Shown: in pieces, positions 35,757 through 45,700 of the stretch | How positions within the stretch are numbered: the first letter of the stretch is position 1 | Layout: each line of letters opens with the position of its first letter | Source of the DNA: Schaalia sp. ORNL0103 | GTDB taxonomy: Bacteria; Actinomycetota; Actinomycetes; Actinomycetales; Actinomycetaceae | Direction: 5' to 3' | Length of the DNA: 64,000 bases | Assembly: GCF_019429565.1 (NCBI RefSeq) | Contig: NZ_JAHXSA010000001.1 | Span: 1,364,001 to 1,428,000 of the forward strand | The notes under the pieces: model-generated | Seen by the model: only the letters and a program-made list of their open reading frames with translations | Told to the model about the DNA's origin: nothing | The model's database searches: none | Made by a program: the position numbers and the translations under genes

Positions 35757-36305
35757 ATGTTCCTCCCCCAACGACTCCCCGGCCAGGACTGGCTCGGCGT
35801 CGTCGTCGCGATCCCCGAACCGTGGGTCACACAGCTCACCGACCTGCGTCTGCGCCTGGGAGACCTGGCAGGATCACGCATCCCCGCGCACATCACGCTG
35901 ATGCCGCCCACGCCCGTCGCACGAGAAGCGCGCGCCGAGGTCATCGACCACCTGCGCTCCATCGCATCGAGGCACTCCCCTTTCCGCGTCACCCTGTCGG
36001 GCACCGATTCCTTCCGCCCCCTCTCCAACGTCGCTTTCATGACGCTGGCCGAAGGCGCCTCCGACTGCACGGACCTCGCCGAGGAGATCCGCTCCGGCCC
36101 TCTCGACCACGAGACGCGCTTTCCGTATCACCCTCACGTAACGCTGGCCCAGGACGTTGACGACGTCGCCCTGGACATGGCACTCGACATCGGCGCGACC
36201 GTCGAGGCCTCCTGGATCGTTCCCGGATTCCGCCTGGACCGCATCGACCCCTCGGGCATCTACTCCTCAATGGCACTGTTCGACTTCGACGCGTCTGGGC
36301 ACTGA
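35757..36305 (+). CDS. 2H phosphoesterase (2'-5' RNA ligase family)
   Basis: A 182-residue protein with the two H-x-T/S motifs of the 2H superfamily, AHITLMPP (about residue 43) and PHVTLAQ (about residue 128), ~85 residues apart as expected. Family members act on 2'-5' RNA or cyclic phosphate ends; the bacterial role is uncertain. The start is ATG 35757. The frame upstream overlaps galK antisense and has no homology. Confidence 0.88.
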   Translation: MFLPQRLPGQDWLGVVVAIPEPWVTQLTDLRLRLGDLAGSRIPAHITLMPPTPVAREARAEVIDHLRSIASRHSPFRVTLSGTDSFRPLSNVAFMTLAEGASDCTDLAEEIRSGPLDHETRFPYHPHVTLAQDVDDVALDMALDIGATVEASWIVPGFRLDRIDPSGIYSSMALFDFDASGH

Positions 36306-36372
36306 CTTCCTACCAGGCTGTCGCCCGCTCTTTTCGCTGCTACTTTCCGCGCGGCAGGATCCCTGTCCGCCC

Positions 36373-36416
36373 GCTCATCACGCGCTCATCACGCACTCAT
36401 CACGCACTCATCACGC
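36373..36416. repeat. Tandem repeat, 4 x 11 bp
   Basis: Four units of (G/A)CTCATCACGC stand head to tail, 7 bp per unit strictly constant. It lies 68 bp after the 2H phosphoesterase stop. Confidence 0.9.
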
Positions 36417-36694
36417 GCTGGTGTTCCGGGCGCCGAATGGCCCGGCCGTGGGGCCGGGCTGCTTCGTGTGGCCGTGGGCGGCGGCCCGCCCGCGAGACGT
36501 CCGCGCCGCGAGCTTCGCTCGGCGCGTCGTCTCGAAGCCCGGCCAGGCCCCGCCACCGCCCACGGGCACCGCAGCCAGGCCTTCCTGTCCCTCCGGCGCC
36601 CTCCATACCGGCGCTCTCCTTACTGCGAGTAGCCAGCCCAAGCCACACCACCATCTGCAAGCACCGCCAGGACCCACAGCCCCATCTTCGGGGC

Positions 36695-36786
36695 ATTATC
36701 CGGATAGGTTGCGCGCACGCGGATAGGTTATCCACATCCGGATAGGTTATTAAGCTATCCGGATGTTCGTTACCTATCCAGATGTG
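36695..36786. repeat. Cluster of ATCCGGATAGG words in both orientations
   Basis: Five copies or near copies of ATCCGGATAGG(TTA) occur in ~90 bp, at about 36698, 36719, 36737, 36756 (inverted) and 36772 (inverted). Spacing is irregular, unlike a CRISPR array. Confidence 0.8.
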
Positions 36787-36988
36787 TATTGACCCCCGGG
36801 ACCGCCCCAGCAATTTCGCACGTAATTCCCGCACATCTTATTCAAATATTGAATTCAGACCGTTGGAATTGCAACGTTTTCACGGATTATTAAAACTTCA
36901 CCCAATCGAATTACGTGCGAAATGTTGGGAGCAAGTGACGGTGGCGGCTACAGGTACGCCACAGACGACGAACACACCGCATAGACGA

Positions 36989-37024
36989 AAGGCCGCGGCC
37001 AGGAAGCATTCCCAGGCCACGGCC
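36989..37024 (-). terminator. exoA terminator
   Basis: AGGCCGCGGCC and GGCCACGGCCT form a stem with internal extension, 15 bp beyond the exoA stop. Confidence 0.7.
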
Positions 37025-37038
37025 TCGTCGTTAAAATG

Positions 37039-37866
37039 TCAGATCTCGTAGGTCACCGAGACCGGCGCGTGATCCGAGAAGCGCTCCGCGTACTCATCGG
37101 CGCGGCCGATCTCGAAGGAACGCGCGCGCTCGCCCAGGGCGGGCGTCGCGTACTGATAGTCGATGCGCCAGCCCGCGTTGTTGACGAAGGCCTGACCGCG
37201 CCACGACCACCACGAGTAGGGGCCCTGCACGTCGCCAGCCAGGTCGCGCACGGTATCGCGCCACCCCTCCTCCACCCACTGGTTGAGGAAGGCGATCTCC
37301 TCGTCGAGGACGCCAGCGCGCTTGTTGTGGTTCGGCTTCCAGTTCTTAATATCAGCCTCCGAGCGCACGACGTTGAAGTCGCCGCACACGAGCGAGGAGA
37401 TGCCTCCGGCGGCCTCTTCGGCGATCAGCTCAGCCATACGCGCGCCGATGCGGGGCAGGTGTGCCATCTTGGCCTCCTGCTTGGGAGTGTCCTTCTCGCC
37501 TGAATGGAAGTACGCAGAGACGACTCGCACGGGGGTGTCACCGCCCTCGGGACGCACGACGGCCTCGAGCCAGCGACCCGAATCCACGTCCGTCTCGGCG
37601 TCGTCGAGAATCAGGCGAGGCTCACCTTCCAGGACCGCGCGCCCACGGCGCACCGCCACAGCCACACCCGCGCGACCCTTGATACGGCAGGGAACCCACA
37701 CGCTCTCCCATGCCTCGCCCATGATCTCGCGGGAGATCTCCTCAGGCGCGCGCACCTCCTGCATAAGCAGCACGTCCGTATCGCTTGCCTCCAGCCAGTC
37801 GAGGAAGCCGCGCTTGTGGGCGGCGCGGATACCGTTCAGATTCACGGTGGTCACCGTCAGAGTCAT
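37039..37866 (-). CDS. Exodeoxyribonuclease III
   Basis: A 275-residue EEP-family nuclease. It begins VTTVNLNGIRAAHKRGFLDW, with the metal-binding VLLMQEVRAPEEI, SSLVCGDFNVVRSEADIKNW and the terminal RIDYQYATP and FSDHAPVSVTYEI with its catalytic Asp-His. It works in AP-site cleavage and 3' repair in base excision repair. It is a single gene with a terminator on its downstream side. Confidence 0.95.
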   Translation of the reverse strand: MTLTVTTVNLNGIRAAHKRGFLDWLEASDTDVLLMQEVRAPEEISREIMGEAWESVWVPCRIKGRAGVAVAVRRGRAVLEGEPRLILDDAETDVDSGRWLEAVVRPEGGDTPVRVVSAYFHSGEKDTPKQEAKMAHLPRIGARMAELIAEEAAGGISSLVCGDFNVVRSEADIKNWKPNHNKRAGVLDEEIAFLNQWVEEGWRDTVRDLAGDVQGPYSWWSWRGQAFVNNAGWRIDYQYATPALGERARSFEIGRADEYAERFSDHAPVSVTYEI

Positions 37867-37902
37867 CGTTTTCTCCTTACGCGAGTTTTCTTCAGTTTAG
37901 AG

Positions 37903-37956
37903 GAACGAGGAGGCGCGGCGAGGAATGGACATCCTCACCGCGCCTCCTCTTCGTTC
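37903..37956 (-). terminator. folD terminator
   Basis: GAACGAGGAGGCGCGGCGAGGA pairs with the complementary run to 37956 with one or two bulges, 40 bp after the folD stop. Confidence 0.85.
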
Positions 37957-37995
37957 GCGCGCGACCTCCGCGTTTGCCGAGGCCACGCGCGCCTG

Positions 37996-38904
37996 TCAGT
38001 TCGCGCTGATTCCCGCCTGGCGTTCGGCCGCCTCGACGACGTTCGTCACGAGGAGGGCCCGCGTCATCGGGCCAACGCCGCCGGGGTTGGGGCTGAGCCA
38101 GCTGGCCACCTCATCGACGCCATCCGCGACGTCACCCATCAGTCGAGCCTTGCCATCCTCGCCCTGCACGCGGCTCACGCCGACGTCGAGGACGATGGCG
38201 CCGGGGGCCACCATGTCGCGGGTGATGATCCCAGCGGAGCCCGCCGCGGCCACGATGACGTCCGCACGACGCACGTGATCAGCCAGGTCGGTCGTGCCCG
38301 TGTGGCACACGTCGACCGTCGCGTTCACTTCCTTGCGCATGAGCAGCAGGCCGATCGAACGGCCCACGGTCACGCCTCGACCGATGACGCACACGTTCTT
38401 GCCGGCCAGGTCGATCCCATGGCGTTCCATGAGCTCGATGACCGCGCGCGGCGTGCACGGCAGGGGCGAGTCGATGGGACCCGAGCCTCGCAGCACAAGG
38501 CGTCCGAGGTTCATCGGATGCAGGCCGTCCGCGTCCTTCGCAGGGTCGATACGCTCCAGAACGGCGTTCGTATCGATGCCGCGCGGCAGCGGCAGCTGCA
38601 CGATGTAGCCCGTGCAGGCAGGATCCGCGTTGAGCTGATCAATCGCAGCCTCCACCTGTCCCTGCGTCGCATCAGCGGGCAGGTCCACGCGGATCGACTC
38701 GGCGCCGATCTGCGCGCAATCACGATGCTTGCCGGCGACGTAGGCGACGGACCCGGGGTCCTCGCCCACGAGGATCGTGCCGAGGCCCGGGACGACCCCG
38801 GCCTCGCGCAGACGATCGACGCGCTCCTTCAGCTCCGCCTTAATGGCGGCAGCGGTCGCCTTGCCATCCAGGACCCCGGCGGGGCCCTCCCAGGGAGCCC
38901 TCAC
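37996..38904 (-). CDS. folD: Methylene-THF dehydrogenase/cyclohydrolase FolD
   Basis: A 302-residue bifunctional enzyme. It has [45 protein letters not shown] and the Rossmann motif [16 protein letters not shown] followed by [12 protein letters not shown]. It interconverts 5,10-methylene- and 10-formyl-THF. The start is GTG 38904, 2 nt after the glyA stop, so the two are co-translated. Together with glyA it forms a one-carbon unit under a ZTP riboswitch. Confidence 0.96.
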   Translation of the reverse strand: MRAPWEGPAGVLDGKATAAAIKAELKERVDRLREAGVVPGLGTILVGEDPGSVAYVAGKHRDCAQIGAESIRVDLPADATQGQVEAAIDQLNADPACTGYIVQLPLPRGIDTNAVLERIDPAKDADGLHPMNLGRLVLRGSGPIDSPLPCTPRAVIELMERHGIDLAGKNVCVIGRGVTVGRSIGLLLMRKEVNATVDVCHTGTTDLADHVRRADVIVAAAGSAGIITRDMVAPGAIVLDVGVSRVQGEDGKARLMGDVADGVDEVASWLSPNPGGVGPMTRALLVTNVVEAAERQAGISAN

Positions 38905-38906
38905 GA

Positions 38907-40190
38907 TCAGAGCCCGGCGTACAGCGGGTGCTTGTCCGTCAGCTTCTTGACGCGGGCGCGCAGGGCGTCCACCTCAACGTTGCCGCCGGACGCACCCTGA
39001 GACAGGGTCGTGCCAATGATGTCCGCAACCTCGGCGAAGTCCTCGGCGTCGAAGCCACGCGTCGCGAGGGCGGGGGTGCCGATGCGCAGGCCCGAGGTGA
39101 CGGCCGGCGGACGGGGATCGAAGGGAACGGCGTTGCGATTGACGGTAATACCGACCTCGTGCAGCAGATCCTCGGCCTGCTGACCGTTGAGCTCGGAGTC
39201 AACCAGGTCGACGAGGACGAGGTGCACGTCGGTACCGCCCGTGACCAGCTTGATGCCGGCCTTCTTCGCGTCGTCAGCGCCCAGGCGCTCAGCAATGATC
39301 TGCGCGCCCTCGAGGGTGCGGCGCTGGCGATCCTTGAATTCGTCGGTCTGCGCAACCTTCATGGCGATGGCCTTCGCGGCGATCACATGCATGAGGGGGC
39401 CACCCTGTTGTCCGGGGAACACCGAAGAGTTCAGCTTCTTGCCCCACTGCTCGCCGCGCGAGGACAGGATCATGCCGGAACGAGGACCACCCAGGGTCTT
39501 ATGGACCGTCGTCGTCACCACGTCAGCGAAGGGGACGGGGTTCGGGTGCAGTCCCGCGGCCACGAGGCCCGCGAAGTGAGCCATGTCCACCCAGAGGGCG
39601 GCGCCGACCTCGTCCGCGATGTCGCGGAAGGCCTGGAAGTCAAGGTGACGCGGGTAGGCGGACCAGCCGGCGATGATGACGCGCGGACGCTCCGCGAGGG
39701 CAGCCTCACGAACCTTCTCAGGCTCGATGCGCATGGTCTCGCGGTCAACCTCGTAGGCGACGGCCTTGTAGTTCTTACCCGAGAAGTTCAGGCGCATGCC
39801 GTGGGTCAGGTGACCGCCGTGGGCCAGCGACAGGCCGAGGATCGGGTCGCCGACGTTCGCCATAGCCATGAGTGCGGCGGCGTTGGCCTGCGCACCGGCG
39901 TGGGGCTGAACGTTGACGTAGTCGCCGCCGAAAACCTGCTTCGCACGTTCGATGGCGAGGGACTCTGCAACATCCACGAACTCGCAGCCACCGTAGTAGC
40001 GGCGGCCCGGGTAGCCCTCGGCGTACTTATTAGTCAGGACCGAGCCCTGCGCCTCCAGGACCGCGCGCGGGACAAAGTTCTCCGAGGCGATCATCTCGAG
40101 AGTGTCACGCTGGCGACCAAGCTCGGCGTCCAGAACGGCCTGAATCTCAGGATCCAGCTGCGCAAGTGTCATGTCATTGAGGGAATCCAT
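38907..40190 (-). CDS. glyA: Serine hydroxymethyltransferase
   Basis: A 427-residue PLP enzyme. It has [37 protein letters not shown], and the PLP lysine in [19 protein letters not shown]. It converts serine and THF to glycine and methylene-THF, which FolD then uses. AGGAG lies before the ATG. The ZTP riboswitch precedes it. Confidence 0.97.
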   Translation of the reverse strand: MDSLNDMTLAQLDPEIQAVLDAELGRQRDTLEMIASENFVPRAVLEAQGSVLTNKYAEGYPGRRYYGGCEFVDVAESLAIERAKQVFGGDYVNVQPHAGAQANAAALMAMANVGDPILGLSLAHGGHLTHGMRLNFSGKNYKAVAYEVDRETMRIEPEKVREAALAERPRVIIAGWSAYPRHLDFQAFRDIADEVGAALWVDMAHFAGLVAAGLHPNPVPFADVVTTTVHKTLGGPRSGMILSSRGEQWGKKLNSSVFPGQQGGPLMHVIAAKAIAMKVAQTDEFKDRQRRTLEGAQIIAERLGADDAKKAGIKLVTGGTDVHLVLVDLVDSELNGQQAEDLLHEVGITVNRNAVPFDPRPPAVTSGLRIGTPALATRGFDAEDFAEVADIIGTTLSQGASGGNVEVDALRARVKKLTDKHPLYAGL

Positions 40191-40234
40191 GGGGTTCTCC
40201 TATTGATCATCCGATGATGGTTGGCAGTGGCCTC
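40191..40234 (-). promoter_or_regulatory. glyA leader between riboswitch and start
   Basis: The 44 bp between the riboswitch and glyA carry the AGGAG ribosome site (about 40198). The short distance allows the aptamer to control ribosome access or early termination. Confidence 0.5.
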
Positions 40235-40315
40235 TAGCCCAGGCGGGCGGCTATCGATGCCGACGCGTCGCTCCCCGGTGGTGGCCCACCTATTCGCCAG
40301 TCACGACACGCTGAC
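40235..40315 (-). promoter_or_regulatory. ZTP (pfl) riboswitch
   Basis: On the minus strand the conserved pfl blocks appear in order: GTCGTGACTGGCG (about 40295-40308), then a GGTGGGCCACC stem, CACCGGGGAGCGACG, and finally CCGCCTGGGC (40237-40246). This matches the ZTP/ZMP-sensing aptamer, which in actinobacteria often precedes glyA and folD. High ZTP signals low 10-formyl-THF and turns the genes on. Placement directly upstream of glyA-folD fits exactly. Confidence 0.93.
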
Positions 40316-40623
40316 CAGTCTATCGCTCGGCGGTTTTCTACGCATTCTGCCAAGGTGTCAGCAAGCTACCAGCTGGTCACAGGGCGCTCAGATCTGACTT
40401 GCACAACTCGTCAGGTGTACGAAATCACAGCCTTTTTTCGCTTGTACTTAACCCTTTGGTTAGCAACCAAGCTAACCATATGGATAGACTAGGGTTAACA
40501 CCTAACGGTGACTGAGTTGCGCCAGGGACGTTTACCTAGTAAACACCCCAGTCCAGAGCGGATTTTCCGCCTCTAACCGACATGCAGCATTTGAGTTTGA
40601 TGAAGTAGAAGGAAGACGCACAG
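40316..40623. promoter_or_regulatory. Divergent promoter region of glyA and the sugar transferase
   Basis: A 308-bp gap with an inverted repeat GGTTAGC / GCTAACC at 40458-40477 and nearby related words (GGGTTAACACC, TAACCATATGG). Operator function for the sugar transferase is plausible. No gene is seen. Confidence 0.5.
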
Positions 40624-41319
40624 ATGACAACTTTGACGAAGCCCACCGCACGAGCCGCATCCACGGCTCTCGCATTCGAGCACGCGTCGGATCTTGCCGC
40701 CTCCGCCGACAACGCCATCAAGCGCATGTGCGACATTTTCGCAGCTCTTTTCGGCATTATCCTGCTGACCCCGCTGTGGATCATTGTCGCCGCGATGGTG
40801 CGCCTGAACGACGGCGGCCCCGCTTTCTTCACTCAGGAGCGCGTCGGCCTCGACGGCAAGACTTTTACCATGTTTAAGTTCCGCACCATGCGCGTGGACG
40901 CCGAAGAGCTCAAGGCCTCCCTCATGGAGGCCAACGAGGCCGACTCCTCCGCCGGAAATTCGATCATGTTCAAAATGGCCAATGATCCGCGCATTACGCG
41001 CATCGGAGCCTTCCTGCGCAAGACGTCGATCGACGAGCTGCCCCAGCTCTTCAACGTCCTGCGTGGCGACATGTCCCTCGTGGGCCCGCGCCCCCCGCTC
41101 CCCAGCGAGGTCGCGCAGTACGAACCCCGCGTGATGGGTAAGTTCGCCGTCCGCCCCGGCATCACCGGCCTCTGGCAGATCTCCGGCCGCTCGAACCTCT
41201 CCTGGGATGAGACCGTCCACCTGGACCTCTCCTACGCCCAGCACCGCTCCCTCACCCTCGACACGTGGATCATGCTTCAGACCATCCCCGCGCTCCTGCG
41301 TCACGAGGGCGCCTACTAA
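40624..41319 (+). CDS. Polyprenyl-phosphate sugar-1-phosphate transferase (initiating glycosyltransferase)
   Basis: A 231-residue bacterial sugar transferase (WbaP/CpsE catalytic domain type). One N-terminal hydrophobic hairpin (IFAALFGIILLTPLWIIVAA) precedes KFRTMRVDAEELK, RKTSIDELPQLFNVLRG, MSLVGPRPPLPSEV and RPGITGLWQISGRSNLSWDE. It links a sugar-phosphate to undecaprenyl (or decaprenyl) phosphate to start a surface polysaccharide. It stands alone on the plus strand facing the minus-strand polysaccharide cluster, with its own terminator. Confidence 0.95.
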   Translation: MTTLTKPTARAASTALAFEHASDLAASADNAIKRMCDIFAALFGIILLTPLWIIVAAMVRLNDGGPAFFTQERVGLDGKTFTMFKFRTMRVDAEELKASLMEANEADSSAGNSIMFKMANDPRITRIGAFLRKTSIDELPQLFNVLRGDMSLVGPRPPLPSEVAQYEPRVMGKFAVRPGITGLWQISGRSNLSWDETVHLDLSYAQHRSLTLDTWIMLQTIPALLRHEGAY

Positions 41320-41343
41320 GCCTTTCCTCTCTGTGTGTGATTG

Positions 41344-41377
41344 GGTGTGGCCCGAGCCGATTGGCTCGGGCCACACC
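41344..41377 (+). terminator. Terminator of the sugar transferase gene
   Basis: GGTGTGGCCCGAGCC pairs perfectly with GGCTCGGGCCACACC across GATT and is followed by TTTATT. Confidence 0.92.
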
Positions 41378-41881
41378 TTTATTCTCAACACCCCATCGCG
41401 TGCCCTCAGCGGCTCACCAGAACGCAAACAACGGCGCAAACACGCACACCTCGCCAATTGTGAGACCGCATCGACAAACAACCACCGCACGCAAGCGATC
41501 GATTCACGCCGCACGGCAGTGCACACACACTGAGCAGCCCATAGGTGTCACAAGAGTTTGACACCGGCACACAGGAGCGCCCTTTGGCACCCGCATCACA
41601 GGGAGGCGTCACACCCTCATAATATTTTGTGTGGGCTATACCATTCACTGCATAACCCTTTTTAAGCATCTATCCGGAAGCGTTTTGAGGCACGTTCAGC
41701 CCCACGCTCCCTCCCCCGCGTGCGTCCCTTGAACGCTCCCGAAAGCCGACCGCTGCTCATGCGCGAAAGAGGGCCTGACCTGCCACTTTCCACCTTGATG
41801 CAGCGCACGTCGCCATATGCAAGACCAGCCGCAGCATCCATAGACGCCGACAGCCATCACCAGCCGATCTGGAGACGCAGA
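41378..41881. other. Noncoding gap
   Basis: About 500 bp between two terminators. I see no gene, RNA or clear repeat; short frames on either strand lack codon bias. Confidence 0.5.
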
Positions 41882-41911
41882 GGAGGCCGGACCTCGCAGG
41901 GTCCGGCCTCC
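41882..41911 (-). terminator. Terminator of the minus-strand polysaccharide run
   Basis: GGAGGCCGGACC pairs with GGTCCGGCCTCC across TCGCAG, 26 bp beyond the last gene. Confidence 0.88.
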
Positions 41912-41937
41912 ATTGCAACGACAAGCGTCAACCTCGG

Positions 41938-42717
41938 TCAGCGAAGCGTCGCGCCTCCGACCAGTCCGAGATCGTCGAAGCTCCCCATCGCCTCGAGCCT
42001 CGAGATGAGCTCGGGCGCGTGAGCGACGAAATCGAGGGCTTCGACGGTGTAGCGCTTCGTGAGGCGCTTGGGCTCGTGCGCGATGCGCCAGGCCCACCCG
42101 AGGCGGGCGGCATGCACCCAGTTCGGGAAATAGTCGTCGGCAGCGCGCGCGTACTGGTCGATCCAACCTCCCGCGGTGCACACGGATGCCTCGGGCAGGA
42201 GGTCGAGCACGAAGGACGCGACAACCTCCTGGAGGCCAGCCCCCAAGCCGACGATGACGAGTCGCGGGTCGAAGGCGGTGAGCACAGACGGATCCGCCTT
42301 CAATCGACGCAAGCCCTCGTAGCCGTCGATAACCTGGACGTCGAAACGCGACAGGCGCGCGGCGGCAGCCTCGCCGGCCTCGGGAACAGCCCCGATGAGG
42401 GTGATGCGGGTGCCGTCCTCGAGGCGTTCGAAGACGTGCGGCAGGACGAGGTCTGCGGAGGTGCGGGCGACCTCGTGGCCTGCTGCGCGCAGGCGCATCT
42501 GCAGGAGGGTCCCGTCGAAGCCGACGGTGTGCATGCGAGCAAGCGCACGGAAGTCGGCGTGCAGGAGGGACCAGTGGTTCAGCCACGTGGTCGCGTGCCC
42601 TCGAGTGAGCACGCGCTGTGCCATCGCGTCGAACGCGGGGTCGGTCGCGAGGGTGCCGACCGCGCCGGCGGCCTCGGCCTCTTCCGAGCCGCTGGCGGGG
42701 GTGGACGTCACGGACAT
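41938..42717 (-). CDS. WecG/TagA/CpsF-family glycosyltransferase
   Basis: A 259-residue GT26-type enzyme. It has HTVGFDGTLLQMRLR, the SADLVLPHVFERL and ITLIGAVPEAGEAAAARL blocks, LVIVGLGAGLQE, TAGGWIDQYARA and the terminal EPKRLTKRYTVEALDFV. WecG/TagA enzymes add ManNAc-type sugars to lipid-linked polysaccharides or teichoic acid primers. I favour ATG 42717, placed 5 nt after GAGGTGA; a GTG at 42726 would overlap the upstream stop by 4 bp. Either way it is coupled to the preceding exoprotein gene. Confidence 0.87.
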   Translation of the reverse strand: MSVTSTPASGSEEAEAAGAVGTLATDPAFDAMAQRVLTRGHATTWLNHWSLLHADFRALARMHTVGFDGTLLQMRLRAAGHEVARTSADLVLPHVFERLEDGTRITLIGAVPEAGEAAAARLSRFDVQVIDGYEGLRRLKADPSVLTAFDPRLVIVGLGAGLQEVVASFVLDLLPEASVCTAGGWIDQYARAADDYFPNWVHAARLGWAWRIAHEPKRLTKRYTVEALDFVAHAPELISRLEAMGSFDDLGLVGGATLR

Positions 42718-42722
42718 GGAGA

Positions 42723-45700
42723 TCACCTCACCAGGCTTGCCGTAAGATCGAAGGTCACGGACGATGCTTTTGCGTAGTTGGCGTGAGACTCAACGGCGAT
42801 ACGGTTGATGCCATCCTTGAGCACCTTGCGGGGCACCGTGATACGCACGAGGTTGTTCTTCGCCGCAGCGAGGCCCACGTTGGAGGAGGCTCGCGTATTG
42901 GCGTCGATCGTGCCCTCGGGCATGTTCACGCGCTTGATTTCGGTGCCGTTCACGTAGATGACTGCGCCATCATCAACGCGGACGTTGAGAATGACCTCGA
43001 AGTCAGCGCTGAGGGTACCGAAATTGACGTCACGCACGAAGTAGTTCGTGATGGCTCGGTCCGCCGCCGGCATCGTGAAGGGTGTTCCGGCGTCACGGTC
43101 GCCCCAGCCGAGCGGGCTGGCGCCGTGCTTCCAGGAGGACAGGTCGGCGGTGGAGTTCCACGCCGGATCCGGTGCTTCCTTGGAGTTCCAGTAGTTCCAG
43201 TACATGCCGGGGTACAGGAAGTTACCGAAGTTGAATGCGGACACGTCGAGGACCTCGAGGGGCTTGTCCGGGTCGGGCGTGAGCGGAACTTCCGGCTGCG
43301 GCTGGGGTGCCGGCTCCGGATCGGGCGCGGGTTCGGGAGCAGGCTCGTCGCCCTTGGTGACGACCTTGACCATGCCGTCGATGGTCATCGACGAGCTGGA
43401 GCGGTAGTTCAGGTGCGTTTCGACGGCCAGCGTGTTCGTGCCGGCGACCAGCTTGTCCGCGGGGACGAAGACCAGCTGTCGGTCGGCGCGCGCGGCGGGC
43501 GTCGAGACGGACGCGTTCGCGAAGGTCGAGGCATCAACCGCTCCGTCGGCCATACGCTGGCGAGCCACCTCGTTGCCGTTGACGTACACCACGGCACCGT
43601 CATCCGCCGTCACGGCGACGTTCACGCCGCCGATAGCGCTCGGGTCAGCGACCGTGAAGTTCACGCGTGCGTAGGTGGTGACGGGGCGGTTCTTGGCCGC
43701 GCCCGGGGTCAGCGTCGTGTTGAGTCCGGGGCCACCGTAGCCGATCGGGGAGGCGCCGCGGCTCCATGCGGAGTCGTCGAACGAGGTCTGGGCCCAGTTC
43801 TCGGCGACCGGATCGGTCGACCAGTGGTACGCCCAGGTGTCGTCCTCATCCACGAGCAGCGTGGCGTCGTCGGGCTGGGTGGGCTTGCCGTTGGAGCCGA
43901 CCGTGTAGACGTGGGTCGAGGCACCGCGCAGGCCGTCGGAGGCCACCGCGCGCACGAAGAAGCGGTTCTTGCCTCCCAGGGGCACGGTCACGGAGTTCGA
44001 GGTCGTGGTGGCGATCGGACGATCGTCACGCAGGATGTCGTAGGAGACGGCACCGGGCACGGAGGACCACTTGAGGGTGACTTCCTTGGAGTTGCCGCCT
44101 GAGGCGCGCAGGTTCGCGGGGACTGCGGGGGCGGTGGCGTCGCGCGCGGGCATGCGCACGAAGCCGCCGGACCACTGGCCTGCCGTCAGGGACGTGTAGG
44201 AGTAGTTGAAGTCGCCGCCGGCCCACAGGGCGCCGTCGTCAGCCATTTCGAGGGCCCACGCGCCAGTGAAGCGCTGGGAGCCGAGGCGGTAGGGGGTCCA
44301 GCCGAGCTGGCGGCCCGTGGCCTCGTCCCAGCCGCCGACCCACTGGATCTCGTCGGCTCGTGTCCACGTGGTGCCGAGCGTCAGGTACTGGTAGGCGTCC
44401 TGGAAGGTGAAGTCGGAGCAGTGGCACGAGGCGTAGACGACGCCCGTGGCGGAGCGGGTGGACGCCTGTAGGTCGCCACCGTTGTTCATGGTGATGGAGC
44501 CCGAGGTGCGCGTCATCGTGTCGGAGTTGTAGCCGAAGAGCGAGTGTTGCGAACCGCCGAAGTAGACGCGGCCGTTGCGCGCGGTGACGGTCTGCTGGTA
44601 CTTACCGATCAGGTAGGAGTGACGGAAGGTCCAGGACTGGTCGAGCTCGGCACCGGCGGCGGTGGACAGTCGACCCGCATTTTCGACGACACGGTTGTGC
44701 GCGCGCGTGAAGTAGCCGGCCGCGTAGTAGTAGGTCTCGTTTTCGTCAACGTCGATATCAATGACGGTGCCGTTGAACTCGGGGTTCCACGAGCGGTCGG
44801 GCTTGCCGTTGATGTCGAGGCGGGCGCCGTTACGAGCGTAGGTCCACGACGCGCCATTGCCCTGGAAGTGGGTAAAGATACCGCCCAGGTAGATGTGGTC
44901 GTTGATGATCTTGATGGACTTCACCGAGACGCGGCCACCGTTGGTGCCGGTGCGGGCCTGCAGGGTCCACGACGGGTCGATCTGACCGGTCGCCGGGTCG
45001 ATCAGAACCGTGCCGACATGGGTCTCACCGTTGACCTTCGTAAAGTCACCGGCGACGAGCAGCTTACCGCCCGGTAGCTCTGCGAGGTCCTTGACCTGAT
45101 TGTTGAAGGAGAAGGTCTGACCGTTCCACTCCCCCGTCGTCGCGTCGAAGCCGGCGAGGCCGCTGGAAGCGATTTCCTTGCCGTTCTTGCCCTTCTGCAC
45201 GCCGGTGAAGTTACCGCCCACGTACATGGTCGAGCCGATCTGCTCGAAGGCCTGGACCTGGATATTGCCTTCCTTGTAGGAACCGTTGAGGTTACCAGTC
45301 ACGCCCCAAGACATCGGGGAGGCGAACTCGGAAGCGGTGGCCTTCTGCTTCTTGGCGGGCGTGCCACCGTCACCGATGGCGCGGAAGCTGGCGTCCGTGG
45401 AACGCAGCTGCGGACGCACGTAGGCCTCGGCGTAGGGGTTGATGATCGAGCCGTTGTAGTGGAAGTACGACGTCGAGGAGGACGTGTCGGCCCACGACGT
45501 GGCGAGGGGGCCGTAGCCCCAACCGAGCGTGTACTTGTTCTGCGCGGAGGCAATGAGGTTGACGTAACCCCACCCGGTGTTGGTGCCAAAGCCGGCCCAC
45601 ACGATGCCGCCGTTGACCCACGATTCACGGTTGAACTTCACGTCCACCGGATGAGCGCTCTTGAACGGCCAGATGAAGTCGCGCATCTTCGGGAAGCGCA

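Larger units (their letters stand above)
36306..36988. other. Noncoding gap with tandem repeats and palindromic words
   Basis: About 680 bp without a supported gene. It contains an 11-bp tandem repeat (36373-36416), a G+C-rich stretch (36430-36640) and the palindromic word cluster at 36695-36786, followed by an AT-rich part (36810-36930). Confidence 0.6.
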
